Source: Myxococcus landrumus
Lineage (GTDB): Bacteria > Myxococcota > Myxococcia > Myxococcales > Myxococcaceae
Length of the DNA: 64,000 nucleotides
Assembly: GCF_017301635.1 (NCBI RefSeq)
Contig: NZ_CP071091.1
Span: 6,832,001 to 6,896,000, forward strand
Direction: 5' to 3'
A program made the position numbers and the translations under genes. Shown here piece by piece: positions 1 through 11,083 of this stretch. The notes beneath the pieces were generated by a model that worked only from the letters and a program-made list of their open reading frames with translations, had not been told where the DNA came from and did no database searches. The first letter of the stretch is position 1. Each line of letters starts with the position of its first letter.

Positions 1-808
1 TGATGGAGTCGAAGCGCGCCGTCGCATCCGGCCCCGCGTACCGGGCACCGGTGACTTCGTAGAGAAGCTGCGCGAGCACGGTGTCCACCGTCACCGCGCC
101 GCCCGTGTCTTCGTGCTTGGAGATGACGGAGGAACCATCCGCGTACAGCTCCGCGAGCGGGAAGCCCGGGCGGCGGACATCGACCTCCTTGAAGAAGGAG
201 TAGTTGCCTCCGGTCGCCTGGGTGCCGCACTCGAGGACATGGCCCGCGACCATGGCTCCCGCGAGCTTGTCCCAGTCATCCTTCTTCCAGCCGAAGTGCG
301 CGGCGGCCGGGCCCACGACCAGCGAGGCATCCGTCACGCGCCCGGTGACGACGACATCCGCTCCCGCGCGCAGCCCCTCCGCGATGCCCCAGCCTCCGAG
401 GTACGCGTTCGCGGTCAGCGGCGCGCCGAGCCCCAGCTCATCGGCTCGACCGGAGAGGTCATCCCCTTCGACATGGGCGATGCGGGCCTTGAGGCCCAGC
501 TTGTCGTTCAGCGCGCGGAGCGCGGTGGCGAGTCCCTCGGGGTTCAAGCCGCCCGCGTTGACGACGACCTTCACCTTCTTGTCCAGCGCGAGGCCCAGGC
601 ACTGCTCCATCTGCCGGAGGAAGGTCTTCGCGTAGCCGGTGGTGGGGTCCTTCATCCGGTCCCTGCCGAGAATCAACATCGTCAGCTCGGCCAGGTAGTC
701 GCCGGTGAGGACATCCAGTCGACCTCCCTCGAGCATCTCCCGGACCGCCGAGAACCGGTCGCCATAGAAGCCCGAGGCATTGCCGATACGGAGAGGAGAC
801 TCGCTCAT
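1..808 (-). CDS. AtuA-like acyclic terpene utilisation protein (DUF1446), C-terminus outside window
   Basis: The gene runs off the left edge, so only about 269 N-terminal residues are visible. The protein opens with MSESPLRIGNASGFYGDR, the hallmark start of the AtuA/DUF1446 family. It continues with family-like Gly-rich stretches such as VVNAGGLNPEG and GADVVVTGRVTDASLVVGP. AtuA belongs to the citronellol/geraniol catabolic set of Pseudomonas, but its exact reaction is not settled and many relatives lie in fatty-acid or branched-chain acyl-CoA clusters. The ATG at 808 faces a divergent TetR gene across a perfect palindrome at 834-859, so repression by that regulator is likely. A PECR-like SDR follows the regulator, which fits an acyl-CoA role. 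The family call is firm; the substrate is unknown. Confidence 0.85.
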   Translation of the reverse strand, partial: MSESPLRIGNASGFYGDRFSAVREMLEGGRLDVLTGDYLAELTMLILGRDRMKDPTTGYAKTFLRQMEQCLGLALDKKVKVVVNAGGLNPEGLATALRALNDKLGLKARIAHVEGDDLSGRADELGLGAPLTANAYLGGWGIAEGLRAGADVVVTGRVTDASLVVGPAAAHFGWKKDDWDKLAGAMVAGHVLECGTQATGGNYSFFKEVDVRRPGFPLAELYADGSSVISKHEDTGGAVTVDTVLAQLLYEVTGARYAGPDATARFDSI

Positions 809-833
809 GGGGGCAGTCTGGGAGGCGGGGTCT

Positions 834-859
834 AAAAAAGCAAGCGCGCTTGCTTTTTT
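834..859. promoter_or_regulatory. Perfect 26-bp palindrome, probable TetR operator
   Basis: The arm AAAAAAGCAAGCG is followed at once by its exact reverse complement, with no spacer. The palindrome lies between the divergent starts of the AtuA-like gene (808) and the TetR gene (886). That is the usual place for the operator of a divergently transcribed TetR regulator. It probably represses both transcripts; the link to this TetR protein is inferred from position. Confidence 0.7.
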
Positions 860-885
860 CAGGGGTGGCTTTCAAGCTGTTCAAC

Positions 886-1512
886 GTGAGTGAGTCATCG
901 GGCGCGACGGGCAGACAGGAGCAGGAGCGCAGCCGCGTCACGCGTCAGCGATTGATGGAGGCTGCCATTGGCGCCCTGTCGGAGCTGGGGTGGGCGGGCG
1001 CGACGATGACGGTCATCGCCGAGCGAGCGGGTGTGTCGCGCGGGGCCTGTCAGCATCACTTCCCGACGCGGGGGGATTTGGTCGCCGCGGCGGTGGAGTA
1101 CGTGGGGCACCAGCAGATGGAGGAGCTCGGCCGGCGTGCGGCGCGGTTGCCGGTGGATGGGCGACGGACGGAGAGCATCCTGAACATGCTGGCGGGCATC
1201 TACACGCAGCCGTTGTTCGCGGCGGCGGCGCAGCTCTGGGTGGCGGCGAGCGCGGACGCGGAGCTGCGGGCGCAGTTGCTTCCGTTGGAGGCGAAGGTGG
1301 GCCGGGAGGTGCATCGGCTCACGGTGACGCTGCTGGGCGTGGATGACCGGGAGCCGGAGACGCGCGAGCTGGTGCAGGCGACGCTGGACCTCATCCGAGG
1401 GTTGGGGTTGGCGAACCTGATGCGGGACGACAGTGCGCGCCGGAAGAAGATTCTTCATCGCTGGGCGCTCACGCTGGAGGACGCGCTGCGTTCCCGGCGG
1501 GGGCGGGACTGA
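886..1512 (+). CDS. TetR/AcrR family transcriptional regulator
   Basis: This is a 208-residue one-component repressor. An N-terminal helix-turn-helix covers about residues 20-66, with VTRQRLMEAAIGALSELGW followed by the recognition segment AERAGVSRGACQHHF. A helical ligand-binding domain follows. The frame stays open upstream to a TTG at 850, but that start would place coding sequence inside the 834-859 palindrome, so the GTG at 886 is preferred. The SDR gene begins 27 bp after the stop and is probably co-transcribed. With the divergent AtuA-like gene the locus looks like a small acyl-CoA or terpenoid catabolic regulon. The ligand may be an acyl-CoA, but nothing in the sequence proves it. Confidence 0.85.
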   Translation: MSESSGATGRQEQERSRVTRQRLMEAAIGALSELGWAGATMTVIAERAGVSRGACQHHFPTRGDLVAAAVEYVGHQQMEELGRRAARLPVDGRRTESILNMLAGIYTQPLFAAAAQLWVAASADAELRAQLLPLEAKVGREVHRLTVTLLGVDDREPETRELVQATLDLIRGLGLANLMRDDSARRKKILHRWALTLEDALRSRRGRD

Positions 1513-1539
1513 CGCCGCCAGGCGGCCACAGGAGACGTC

Positions 1540-2418
1540 ATGGGCTACCGCTCTGTATTCGCACCGGGTTGCTTCAAGGGACAGAACATCATCGTGACGG
1601 GGGGTGGCAGTGGGATTGGCCGCTGCACGGCGCACGAGCTGGCGTCATTGGGAGCGCACGTCGTCCTGGTGGGGCGCAAGCGGGAGAAGCTGGAGGCGGT
1701 CGCCGCCGAGCTTCGCGAGGACGGTGGGGAGTGCTCTCTGGAGGCGGTGGACATCCGGGATGAAGAGGGCGTGAAGGCGACGGTGGGGCGCATCGTCGCG
1801 GCGCGCGGGCGGATTCACGGGTTGGTGAACAACGCGGGGGGACAGTTCCCGTCGCCGTTGGCGGACATCTCGAAGAAGGGCTTCGAGGCGGTGGTGGCGA
1901 CGAACCTGACGGGCGGGTTCCTGATGGCGCGGGAGGTGTATCTCCAGTCGATGCGTGAGCACGGTGGGTCCATCGTGAACATGCTCGCGGACGCGTGGGG
2001 CGGGATGCCGGGGATGGGGCATTCGGGTGCGGCGCGGATGGGGATGTTGAACCTGACGCAGACGGCGGCGGTGGAGTGGGCGGTGTCGGGGGTGCGGGTG
2101 AACGCGGTGGCGCCGGGCTGGGTGATTTCGAGCGGCCTGGACAGCTACGAGGACGAGATGGTCAAGGCGCTCATCCCGATGTTGAAGAAGGAAGTGCCGT
2201 TGCAGCGGCTGGCCACGGAGGCGGAGGTGAGCGGCGCCATCGTGTTCCTGCTGTCGGACGTGTCGTCGTTCATCACCGGCGAGTTCATCAAGATTGACGG
2301 TGGGGCGTCGTGCAACACGAAGATCTTCCCGCTGGAGGAGACCCACGCCTCCAAGCCGTTCCAAGGGTTCCACCGCGCGGCGGCCCCGCGCATCCTGGGC
2401 GGACCGGGCAAGGAGTGA
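1540..2418 (+). CDS. SDR family oxidoreductase, PECR-like (enoyl-CoA reductase type)
   Basis: This 292-residue short-chain dehydrogenase has a Rossmann nucleotide site VTGGGSGIGR near residue 20 and the NNAGG motif near 97. The classical YxxxK site is replaced by HSGAARMG near residue 165. That form is shared with peroxisomal trans-2-enoyl-CoA reductase (PECR) and related dienoyl-CoA reductases, whose downstream block LTxxxAxEWAxSGxRxNxVAPG is also present. An NAD(P)H-dependent reduction of enoyl-CoA thioesters is therefore likelier than alcohol oxidation. The ribosome site AGGAG lies about 7 nt before the ATG. The gene follows the TetR gene by 27 bp and fits an acyl-CoA or terpenoid degradation operon with the divergent AtuA-like gene. 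Confidence 0.85.
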   Translation: MGYRSVFAPGCFKGQNIIVTGGGSGIGRCTAHELASLGAHVVLVGRKREKLEAVAAELREDGGECSLEAVDIRDEEGVKATVGRIVAARGRIHGLVNNAGGQFPSPLADISKKGFEAVVATNLTGGFLMAREVYLQSMREHGGSIVNMLADAWGGMPGMGHSGAARMGMLNLTQTAAVEWAVSGVRVNAVAPGWVISSGLDSYEDEMVKALIPMLKKEVPLQRLATEAEVSGAIVFLLSDVSSFITGEFIKIDGGASCNTKIFPLEETHASKPFQGFHRAAAPRILGGPGKE

Positions 2419-2427
2419 CGCGCGCGT

Positions 2428-2988
2428 TCAGCGCGTGACGCCGCCGTCCCTCCACCAGGAAGGCACGGAGTCCAGCGGCGCTCCCCAGGTCGTGTCTCCC
2501 ACGGGTGGAGTGGCATCCACCGGCGCCACGGAGGTCCCTGCATCGGGCGGGGATGCCTGGATTGAGGGCGTCGCGGGTTCTCCATCGAAGTGCCGCCGGA
2601 GAATGCGGCCATCGAGACCAATGGCGTAGCGAACGCCGCCATCCAACAGACGGGGCTCCGGCCGGCAAGCCTCGGGGTCCGCCGCGATGCTCACGAAGTA
2701 GACGCCAGCCTGCCGCAGTACCCGGTAGCGGTAGGACTCCTGCCTGTTCCAGCAGGACGGCCCACGCAACTCGGGTGGCAAGAAGTCATCAGCGGCGATC
2801 TTCAGGGCGCGGAGCAGGGCCCCATCCAGGACGTAGGGCTGCCCTGGTACGTCCAGGGGGAGGGCTTCACGAGCAAAGAAGTCCGGAAAGGCGATGGACG
2901 TGTCTTCGAGGGGGAGTGCGGAGCGCGATGTTGGCTGACGCATGCAGCTCATCAAGAGGATGAGCACCAACAGGAGCAAGCGTCTCAT
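2428..2988 (-). CDS. Hypothetical lipoprotein
   Basis: This 186-residue protein starts MRRLLLLVLILLMSC, a lipoprotein signal with the lipid-attachment Cys at residue 15. The body holds paired Cys residues (in GPSCWNR and PEACRPE) and the C-terminus is rich in Pro and Asp. I recognise no domain. The ATG at 2988 overlaps the stop of the upstream lipoprotein gene (ATGA, 2985-2988), so the two are translationally coupled and probably act together. An alternative upstream start at 3009 would bury the signal peptide. The gene converges on the SDR gene with a 9-bp gap. Confidence 0.75.
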   Translation of the reverse strand: MRRLLLLVLILLMSCMRQPTSRSALPLEDTSIAFPDFFAREALPLDVPGQPYVLDGALLRALKIAADDFLPPELRGPSCWNRQESYRYRVLRQAGVYFVSIAADPEACRPEPRLLDGGVRYAIGLDGRILRRHFDGEPATPSIQASPPDAGTSVAPVDATPPVGDTTWGAPLDSVPSWWRDGGVTR

Positions 2989-3770
2989 GGGGTCGTGCTC
3001 CTCTCGCAAGGACGGTTCTCCCTCTTCACGGTGAATGTCCTTTGCCTCGACTCAGACCACTGAACCAGCCCTGTCTGCTCACACTGCCAACGCTTCCCAT
3101 CGCGAGTCCATTGCAGGAGCTGCCCGGTCAACGGAATGTACTGATGGAATCCATCGCACGAGGGCTCGGCGACATCCCGTGAGAAGAACGCCACGATGGA
3201 AAGTCGTAGGCGGCCATCCTTCGTCTCGCTCTCGAAGCCATGGGCAACGCCCTCGGACACGATGAAGTGAATGTCGTTCTCCGTCAGCTCGCTCCCATAC
3301 GGGTGGTTGTGCAGAGCGTAGATGTACTTGATGGAGTCGGGAGGGTAGCGCGGGTCGTCCACGACAGAGGGGAGGAGGCAGCTCTTGCTGCGGTGCAGTG
3401 GATCGACCTTCGACTGGTCCGTCAACTTGCTGACGACGTAGTTCTGGTCCGGCGTGTAGTAGAGCCAGGCGCAATACTCGCTGGAGACTCGCCAGCGCAC
3501 ATCGAAGTCCTGGCGGTCGTGGCGCCCCGCATTCGCATGGGGTTTCTTGAGAATCTTCCGACAAGCGGCGAGCAGCGCGTTTGAAGGGGAAGTGAACGGC
3601 CCGAGCATTGGCCCCGGTAGCTTCTCCAGATAGGGAGCACCTGAGACGGGACGCACGATGTCTTCGTCCATGGGCGGGGAGGAGGAACATCCCCACAGCA
3701 CCAGAGCAGCAAACCCCCAGGTCCCACGCAGCCTCGCCAGCATTCGAGTGCTCCTTGGGTGATTCCTCAT
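2985..3770 (-). CDS. Lipoprotein with JAMM/DUF4329-like metal-binding motif
   Basis: This 261-residue protein has an N-terminal lipoprotein signal ending LVLWGC, with the Cys at about residue 28 (an ATG at residue 10 is an alternative start). Residues 153-166 read LHNHPYGSELTEND. This resembles the HxHP...SxxD metal site of JAB/JAMM and DUF4329-type proteins such as RadC, with Thr-Glu in place of the usual Ser region. A JAMM-like fold is an inference from this motif alone; the N-terminal catalytic Glu is not clear to me. The gene is coupled to a second lipoprotein gene by a 4-bp overlap. Peptidase, deubiquitinase-like or structural roles are all possible. Confidence 0.6.
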   Translation of the reverse strand: MRNHPRSTRMLARLRGTWGFAALVLWGCSSSPPMDEDIVRPVSGAPYLEKLPGPMLGPFTSPSNALLAACRKILKKPHANAGRHDRQDFDVRWRVSSEYCAWLYYTPDQNYVVSKLTDQSKVDPLHRSKSCLLPSVVDDPRYPPDSIKYIYALHNHPYGSELTENDIHFIVSEGVAHGFESETKDGRLRLSIVAFFSRDVAEPSCDGFHQYIPLTGQLLQWTRDGKRWQCEQTGLVQWSESRQRTFTVKRENRPCERSTTP

Positions 3771-3808
3771 CTTACCTGATCAGGTGACGCAACCCTCCCT
3801 CCATTTAT

Positions 3809-3853
3809 ACTTGCCCACCCGTCCAACAATTATTACTTGAACGCTCGTCCAAG
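3809..3853. promoter_or_regulatory. Tandem 18-bp operator-like repeats upstream of tetR-doxX
   Basis: ACTTGCCCACCCGTCCAA (3809-3826) and ACTTGAACGCTCGTCCAA (3835-3852) repeat with a 26-bp period. The second copy is also a near-perfect palindrome, CTTGAACG..CGTCCAAG over 3836-3853. The pair lies 36-80 bp before the TetR start, as expected for an autoregulatory operator. Confidence 0.55.
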
Positions 3854-3888
3854 AACCGGTGCGTCCACCGGCCCGAGGAGGAGCACCC

Positions 3889-4494
3889 ATGGGCAGACCC
3901 AAGACTTTCGATGAGGACGCGGTCCTGGACCGTGCCATCGACCAGTTCTGGACGACCGGCTACCACGCCGTGTCCGTCCGGGACCTCGAGACCAGCACCG
4001 GCGTCCTCAAGGGCAGCCTCTACGCCACCTTCGGCGACAAGCGCGCCCTCTTCCTCGCCTCGCTGCGCCGGTACGCGGACCAGAGCGTCGTCGATATCCA
4101 CGCACTGCTCGCCAAGGGCGCAACACCTCGCGCCGGCCTCGAGCACTACCTGCGCGTGCGCGGCAAGGAATGCATCGGCCCCACTCGCACCCGCGGCTGC
4201 TTCCTCGCCAACACCGCCGCCGAGGTCGCCCCCCATGACCCGGAGGTCCGCGCCGTCGTGGGCCAGTCCTTCGCCAAGCTCGCCGATGCCCTCGAGCCCA
4301 CCCTCCGCGAGGCCCAGAAACAAGGCCTCGTCAGCCGCCGCCACGACGCCCACGCGCTCGCCGCCCACCTCGTCGTGCTCGTCCAGGGAATGTCCATCGT
4401 CGGCAAGACAGAGCCCGACTCCTCCCTCATCCGCTCCTCCCTCCGCTTCGCCCTCTCCCTGTTGGAACCCGACCCCCCCGAGACCTCACCATGA
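3889..4494 (+). CDS. TetR/AcrR family transcriptional regulator
   Basis: This 201-residue regulator starts MGRPKTFDEDAVLDRAIDQF, the common opening of a TetR subfamily that often controls small oxidoreductase or DoxX operons. The helix-turn-helix lies at about residues 10-55, with SVRDLETSTGVLKGSLYATF. The C-terminal helical domain carries GCFLANTAAE, also typical of this subfamily. The ATG at 3889 has a strong GAGGAG site just upstream; an earlier in-frame ATG at 3859 lacks one. The gene overlaps the DoxX gene by 4 bp (ATGA). Two operator-like repeats lie directly upstream, so autoregulation is probable. Confidence 0.88.
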   Translation: MGRPKTFDEDAVLDRAIDQFWTTGYHAVSVRDLETSTGVLKGSLYATFGDKRALFLASLRRYADQSVVDIHALLAKGATPRAGLEHYLRVRGKECIGPTRTRGCFLANTAAEVAPHDPEVRAVVGQSFAKLADALEPTLREAQKQGLVSRRHDAHALAAHLVVLVQGMSIVGKTEPDSSLIRSSLRFALSLLEPDPPETSP

Positions 4495-5042
4495 GCCACC
4501 CCCTCCTCCGCCTCCTCGTCGACCCTCGCCCCGCCACCCCTTCCCTCTCCATCGGCCTGCTCGTCCTGCGCATCCTCAGCGGCGGCCTCATGGCCCTCCA
4601 CGGCGCGGGCAAGATGGTCACCCCCTTCACCTGGATGGGCGCCGAAGCCCCCGTCCCCGGCTTCCTCCAGTTCCTCGGCGCCGCCGCCGAGTTCTTCGGT
4701 GGACTCGCGTGGATGGTCGGCCTGGCCACGCCCCTGGCCTCCCTCGGCGTCGCGGGGACCATGCTCGTGGGCATCCTCATCGCGCACATCCCGATGGATG
4801 ACCCGTTCATCCGCTTGAGCGTCATGGGCCTCACCACCGGCCCCGGTGAACCGTTCGCCGGTCTGCCCACCTGGCTCGTTCGCGCGGGCGGCCGAAGCGC
4901 GGGCGGCTCCGGCTCCTCCGAGCTCGCCACCCTCTACACCGCCGTCTCCGTGCTCCTGCTCAGCGCCGGCCCCGGACGATTCTCGCTCGACACACTGCTG
5001 TCCCAGGCTCGGGAGAAGAAGACTCCCGCCGTCACCGGGTGA
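4491..5042 (+). CDS. DoxX family inner-membrane protein
   Basis: This 183-residue hydrophobic protein has about four membrane helices. Family features include LLVLRILSGGLMALHGAGKM at residues 24-43 and FLGAAAEFFGGLAWMVGLAT near residues 62-81. DoxX proteins are quinone-linked or redox-associated membrane proteins with poorly defined reactions. The gene overlaps the preceding TetR gene by 4 bp and is surely in one operon with it. It ends 55 bp before the 3' end of the convergent deoxyhypusine-synthase-like gene. Confidence 0.85.
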   Translation: MSHPLLRLLVDPRPATPSLSIGLLVLRILSGGLMALHGAGKMVTPFTWMGAEAPVPGFLQFLGAAAEFFGGLAWMVGLATPLASLGVAGTMLVGILIAHIPMDDPFIRLSVMGLTTGPGEPFAGLPTWLVRAGGRSAGGSGSSELATLYTAVSVLLLSAGPGRFSLDTLLSQAREKKTPAVTG

Positions 5043-5097
5043 CCCTCACCGCGCACCTGCCGGACATCCACTGCCCGGCAGGCACGAGGCACAGCCG

Positions 5098-6120
5098 CTA
5101 CTTCATGTACTTCGCGATGAGCGCGTTCGCCTTCTCCGGCGCGCTCTTGCACTCCAGCAGCGCGTTCAGCACCAGCGGGGCGACGATGGTGGCGTCCGAC
5201 TCGATGACGAACATCGGCGTCGTCTCCGTCAGCTTGTCCCACGTAATCTTCTCGTTCGGCGTCGCGCCCGAGTACGAGCCGTAGGACGTCGTCGAGTCGC
5301 TGATCTGGCAGAAGTACGCCCACGGCTTCACGGGCTTCTGCAGGTCGTACTTGATGGAGGGCACCACGCAGATGGGGAAGTCACCGGCGATGCCGCCGCC
5401 AATCTGGAAGAAGCCCACGCCCTCACCCTGGGAGAGCGTCTCGTAGCGGTCGTAGAAGTCCGCCATGTACTCGATGCCCGACTTGACGACGCTCGCCTTG
5501 CAGTCGCCCGTCTTCACATACGACGCGAAGATGTTGCCGAACGTCGAGTCCTCGTACCCCGGCACCACGATGGGCAGGTTCGCCCGGGCCGCCGCGAGCA
5601 GCCAGCACGCCTCCGGGTCACCCTCGTACGCCGAGGGCTCCAGCGCCTGGATGACCTCGTAGAAGTACTCGTGCCAGAAGCGGCGCTCGCCCTTCTCGCT
5701 CGCGTTCTTCCACATGGGGACGATGAACTTCTCCACCGCGCGGAACGCCTCGTCCTCCGGGATGCTCGTGTCCGTCACCCGGCGCATCCGGTTCTCCAGG
5801 ATGCGCGTGTCGTCCTGCTTGGTGAGGTAGCGGTACTCGGGGAAGTCCTTGTACGAGTGGTGCGCCACCAGCCGGAAGAGCGACTCCTCGATGTTGGCGC
5901 CCGTGACGGAGAAGCCGTGAATCAGCCCCGCGCGGATGGCGGGCGCGAGGGTGATGCCCAACTGCGCCGAAGACATCGCGCCCGCGACGCTCCAGAACAT
6001 GCGGCCGCCCTTCGAGAGATGCTCCCAGTACGACAGGAGCGCATCGCGAGTCGCGCGCGCGTTGAAGTTCTTGTAGTTCGCGAGGACGAACTCCAGGACG
6101 GGAAGTTCAGATGTGGCCAT
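5098..6120 (-). CDS. Deoxyhypusine synthase-like protein
   Basis: This 340-residue protein matches the deoxyhypusine synthase family along its length. It has the N-terminal motif GRMFWSVAGAMSSAQLG and GFFQIGGGIAGDFPICVVPS. It also has WDKL, which aligns with the WGK lysine used by the eukaryotic enzyme to carry the butylimine intermediate. Bacteria lack eIF5A, and characterised bacterial relatives have been linked to homospermidine or other polyamine chemistry, so the substrate here is probably a polyamine. The ATG at 6120 has GGAGG about 8 nt upstream; the longer frame to 6198 has no such site. It appears monocistronic. Confidence 0.85.
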   Translation of the reverse strand: MATSELPVLEFVLANYKNFNARATRDALLSYWEHLSKGGRMFWSVAGAMSSAQLGITLAPAIRAGLIHGFSVTGANIEESLFRLVAHHSYKDFPEYRYLTKQDDTRILENRMRRVTDTSIPEDEAFRAVEKFIVPMWKNASEKGERRFWHEYFYEVIQALEPSAYEGDPEACWLLAAARANLPIVVPGYEDSTFGNIFASYVKTGDCKASVVKSGIEYMADFYDRYETLSQGEGVGFFQIGGGIAGDFPICVVPSIKYDLQKPVKPWAYFCQISDSTTSYGSYSGATPNEKITWDKLTETTPMFVIESDATIVAPLVLNALLECKSAPEKANALIAKYMK

Positions 6121-6404
6121 GAGTGCCTCCAGCAACGACGTGGTCGAGGCTCGAGTGGCGCTGTCGGGAAATGCCACCCGAGGACACCCTACGGTCACGA
6201 CCCAGAAGGTCGCGCCGCCATCGGAGCGTCAAGTGGCTGCCGGCTGGCTATCACAGCCAGGCCGTCACGGCCACGGCATTGCACACCCCCACGCGGCGCG
6301 AAACGCCCCTCCCCCGGCTCGCCCCGCCACCTGGGATTCACCCGGCAGGCCCGAGGCAAGCCCGCCCCTGTCCAGGCAGCGGTGCACGACAACCACTTCC
6401 GACC
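6121..6404. other. Intergenic region without recognised gene
   Basis: This is the upstream side of the deoxyhypusine-synthase-like gene plus the downstream side of the amidohydrolase gene. No conserved reading frame or RNA gene is seen. It presumably holds the promoter of the minus-strand gene starting at 6120. Confidence 0.5.
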
Positions 6405-6442
6405 ACGGTGGGCATCGACCTGGGAGGTTCGATGCCCACCGT
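6405..6442 (-). terminator. 14-bp stem hairpin downstream of the amidohydrolase gene
   Basis: ACGGTGGGCATCGA (6405-6418) pairs perfectly with TCGATGCCCACCGT (6429-6442) across a 10-nt loop. It begins about 20 bp past the amidohydrolase stop at 6463. There is no clear T-run, so it may work as a Rho-assisted or mRNA-stabilising hairpin rather than a classic intrinsic terminator. Confidence 0.55.
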
Positions 6443-6462
6443 TCATCCTGGAAGGTCCCGCC

Positions 6463-9858
<3,396 letters not shown>

Positions 9859-10048
9859 CGGAGGTCCTCGTTTTGGGGGACTGCGCGAGACACGGCCGTG
9901 CAGGAGGCGGAGACTACCCGCCCCTGGGCAAGCAGGCTCGGCGGCCCTCAACAGGGGTCCAGGCCTCCGTGTTCCTGAGAGGCGGCCATGAAGGTCCCGA
10001 CGCGATTCGTCACGCGCCATCCCCGCGTGATTCTGTTATCCGCTCCCC

Positions 10049-10501
10049 ATGTCGGATGACTTCAAGCTCCCCGAAGACAAGGCTGAGCGGATGGAACGCT
10101 GCTCCCTGTTCTACACGGACATCGTTCCCCACAACCACGCGCTGGGGCTGAAGCTCCTGGACATCGGCCCCGCGGAGGCCGTCGTCGAGCTGCCCTACGC
10201 GGACTTCCTCGTGGGCAACCCGGAGACGGGCGTCATCGCGGGCGGCGCGGTGACGACGCTCATCGACGCGGCGTGTGGCTCCGCCGTCATCCTCCGGTTC
10301 GGCCGCTTCCTGCCCCTGGTGACGCTGGACTTGCGCATCGACTACCTGCGCCCCGCCCGCCCCGGCACCTCGCTCACCGCCGTGGCCGAGTGCTACCGCG
10401 CCACGCGCCAGGTCGCCTTCGTTCGCGCGCTCGTGCATCAGGGTGACAAGAGCAACCCGGTGGCCTCCGCGCAGGGCACCTTCATGCGGCTGGAGGAGTG
10501 A
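10049..10501 (+). CDS. PaaI-type hotdog-fold thioesterase
   Basis: This 150-residue single hotdog domain has the family's VIAGGAVTTLIDAACGSAVI segment (helix with the acidic catalytic position) and LDLRIDYLRPARPGT in the second half. Members hydrolyse acyl-CoA thioesters, often aryl- or short-chain acyl-CoA. A second hotdog gene starts 5 bp downstream and the pair is probably one operon, perhaps forming a heteromer. The region before the ATG shows only a weak ribosome site. Confidence 0.88.
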   Translation: MSDDFKLPEDKAERMERCSLFYTDIVPHNHALGLKLLDIGPAEAVVELPYADFLVGNPETGVIAGGAVTTLIDAACGSAVILRFGRFLPLVTLDLRIDYLRPARPGTSLTAVAECYRATRQVAFVRALVHQGDKSNPVASAQGTFMRLEE

Positions 10502-10506
10502 CGGAC

Positions 10507-10965
10507 ATGAGCGACACGCAACCTTCCCCCACGCTCGCCGAACTGGTCCTCCAGGTGCGCAAGACGCGCGAGTACGGCCGCCTCACCGACGCCATCCCCT
10601 ACGCGCGCTTCATGGGCATCGGCGTGGAGCACCTGGCTGGAGAGATGCTCTGCCGGATGACGTACACACCCAAGCTCATCGGCAACAGCTTCCTGCCCGC
10701 GCTGCACGGCGGCACGCTGGGCGCGCTCCTGGAGTGCTCCGCCATCTTCGAGCTGCTGCTCCAGACGGAGACCCAGCGCGTCCCCAAGGTCATCTCCCTC
10801 ACGGTGGACTTCCTTCGCTCCGGCAAGGCCCAGGACACCTTCGCGCGCGCCTTCATCACGCGACAGGGACGCCGCGTCGCCAACGTCCGCGTCGAGGCCT
10901 GGCAGGACGACCGCACCCGCCCCATCGCCAGCGCGAACGCCCTGTTCCTGCTCTCGGAGCCCTGA
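10507..10965 (+). CDS. PaaI-type hotdog-fold thioesterase, second of a pair
   Basis: This 152-residue hotdog protein has LHGGTLGALLECSAIFELLL as the central helix and VISLTVDFLRSGKAQDTFAR as the paired strands. The ATG at 10507 sits about 8 nt after GGAGGAG, better placed than the GTG at 10498 that would overlap the previous stop. Its acidic catalytic position (LLECSA) differs from the upstream partner (LIDAAC), so the two may have different substrates or form a mixed oligomer. It is co-directional with the upstream thioesterase. Confidence 0.85.
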   Translation: MSDTQPSPTLAELVLQVRKTREYGRLTDAIPYARFMGIGVEHLAGEMLCRMTYTPKLIGNSFLPALHGGTLGALLECSAIFELLLQTETQRVPKVISLTVDFLRSGKAQDTFARAFITRQGRRVANVRVEAWQDDRTRPIASANALFLLSEP

Positions 10966-11083
10966 GCACCTTGGGGCGCGTCCGAGGGGCGGAGCCGTCG
11001 TCCGCTCCCTCGGCGCACCGTGGCCTTTCGCGCCGGGACATCTCCACCTTCTTCCCCAGGAGCCCATTCTCGGGAGGCAGGCG

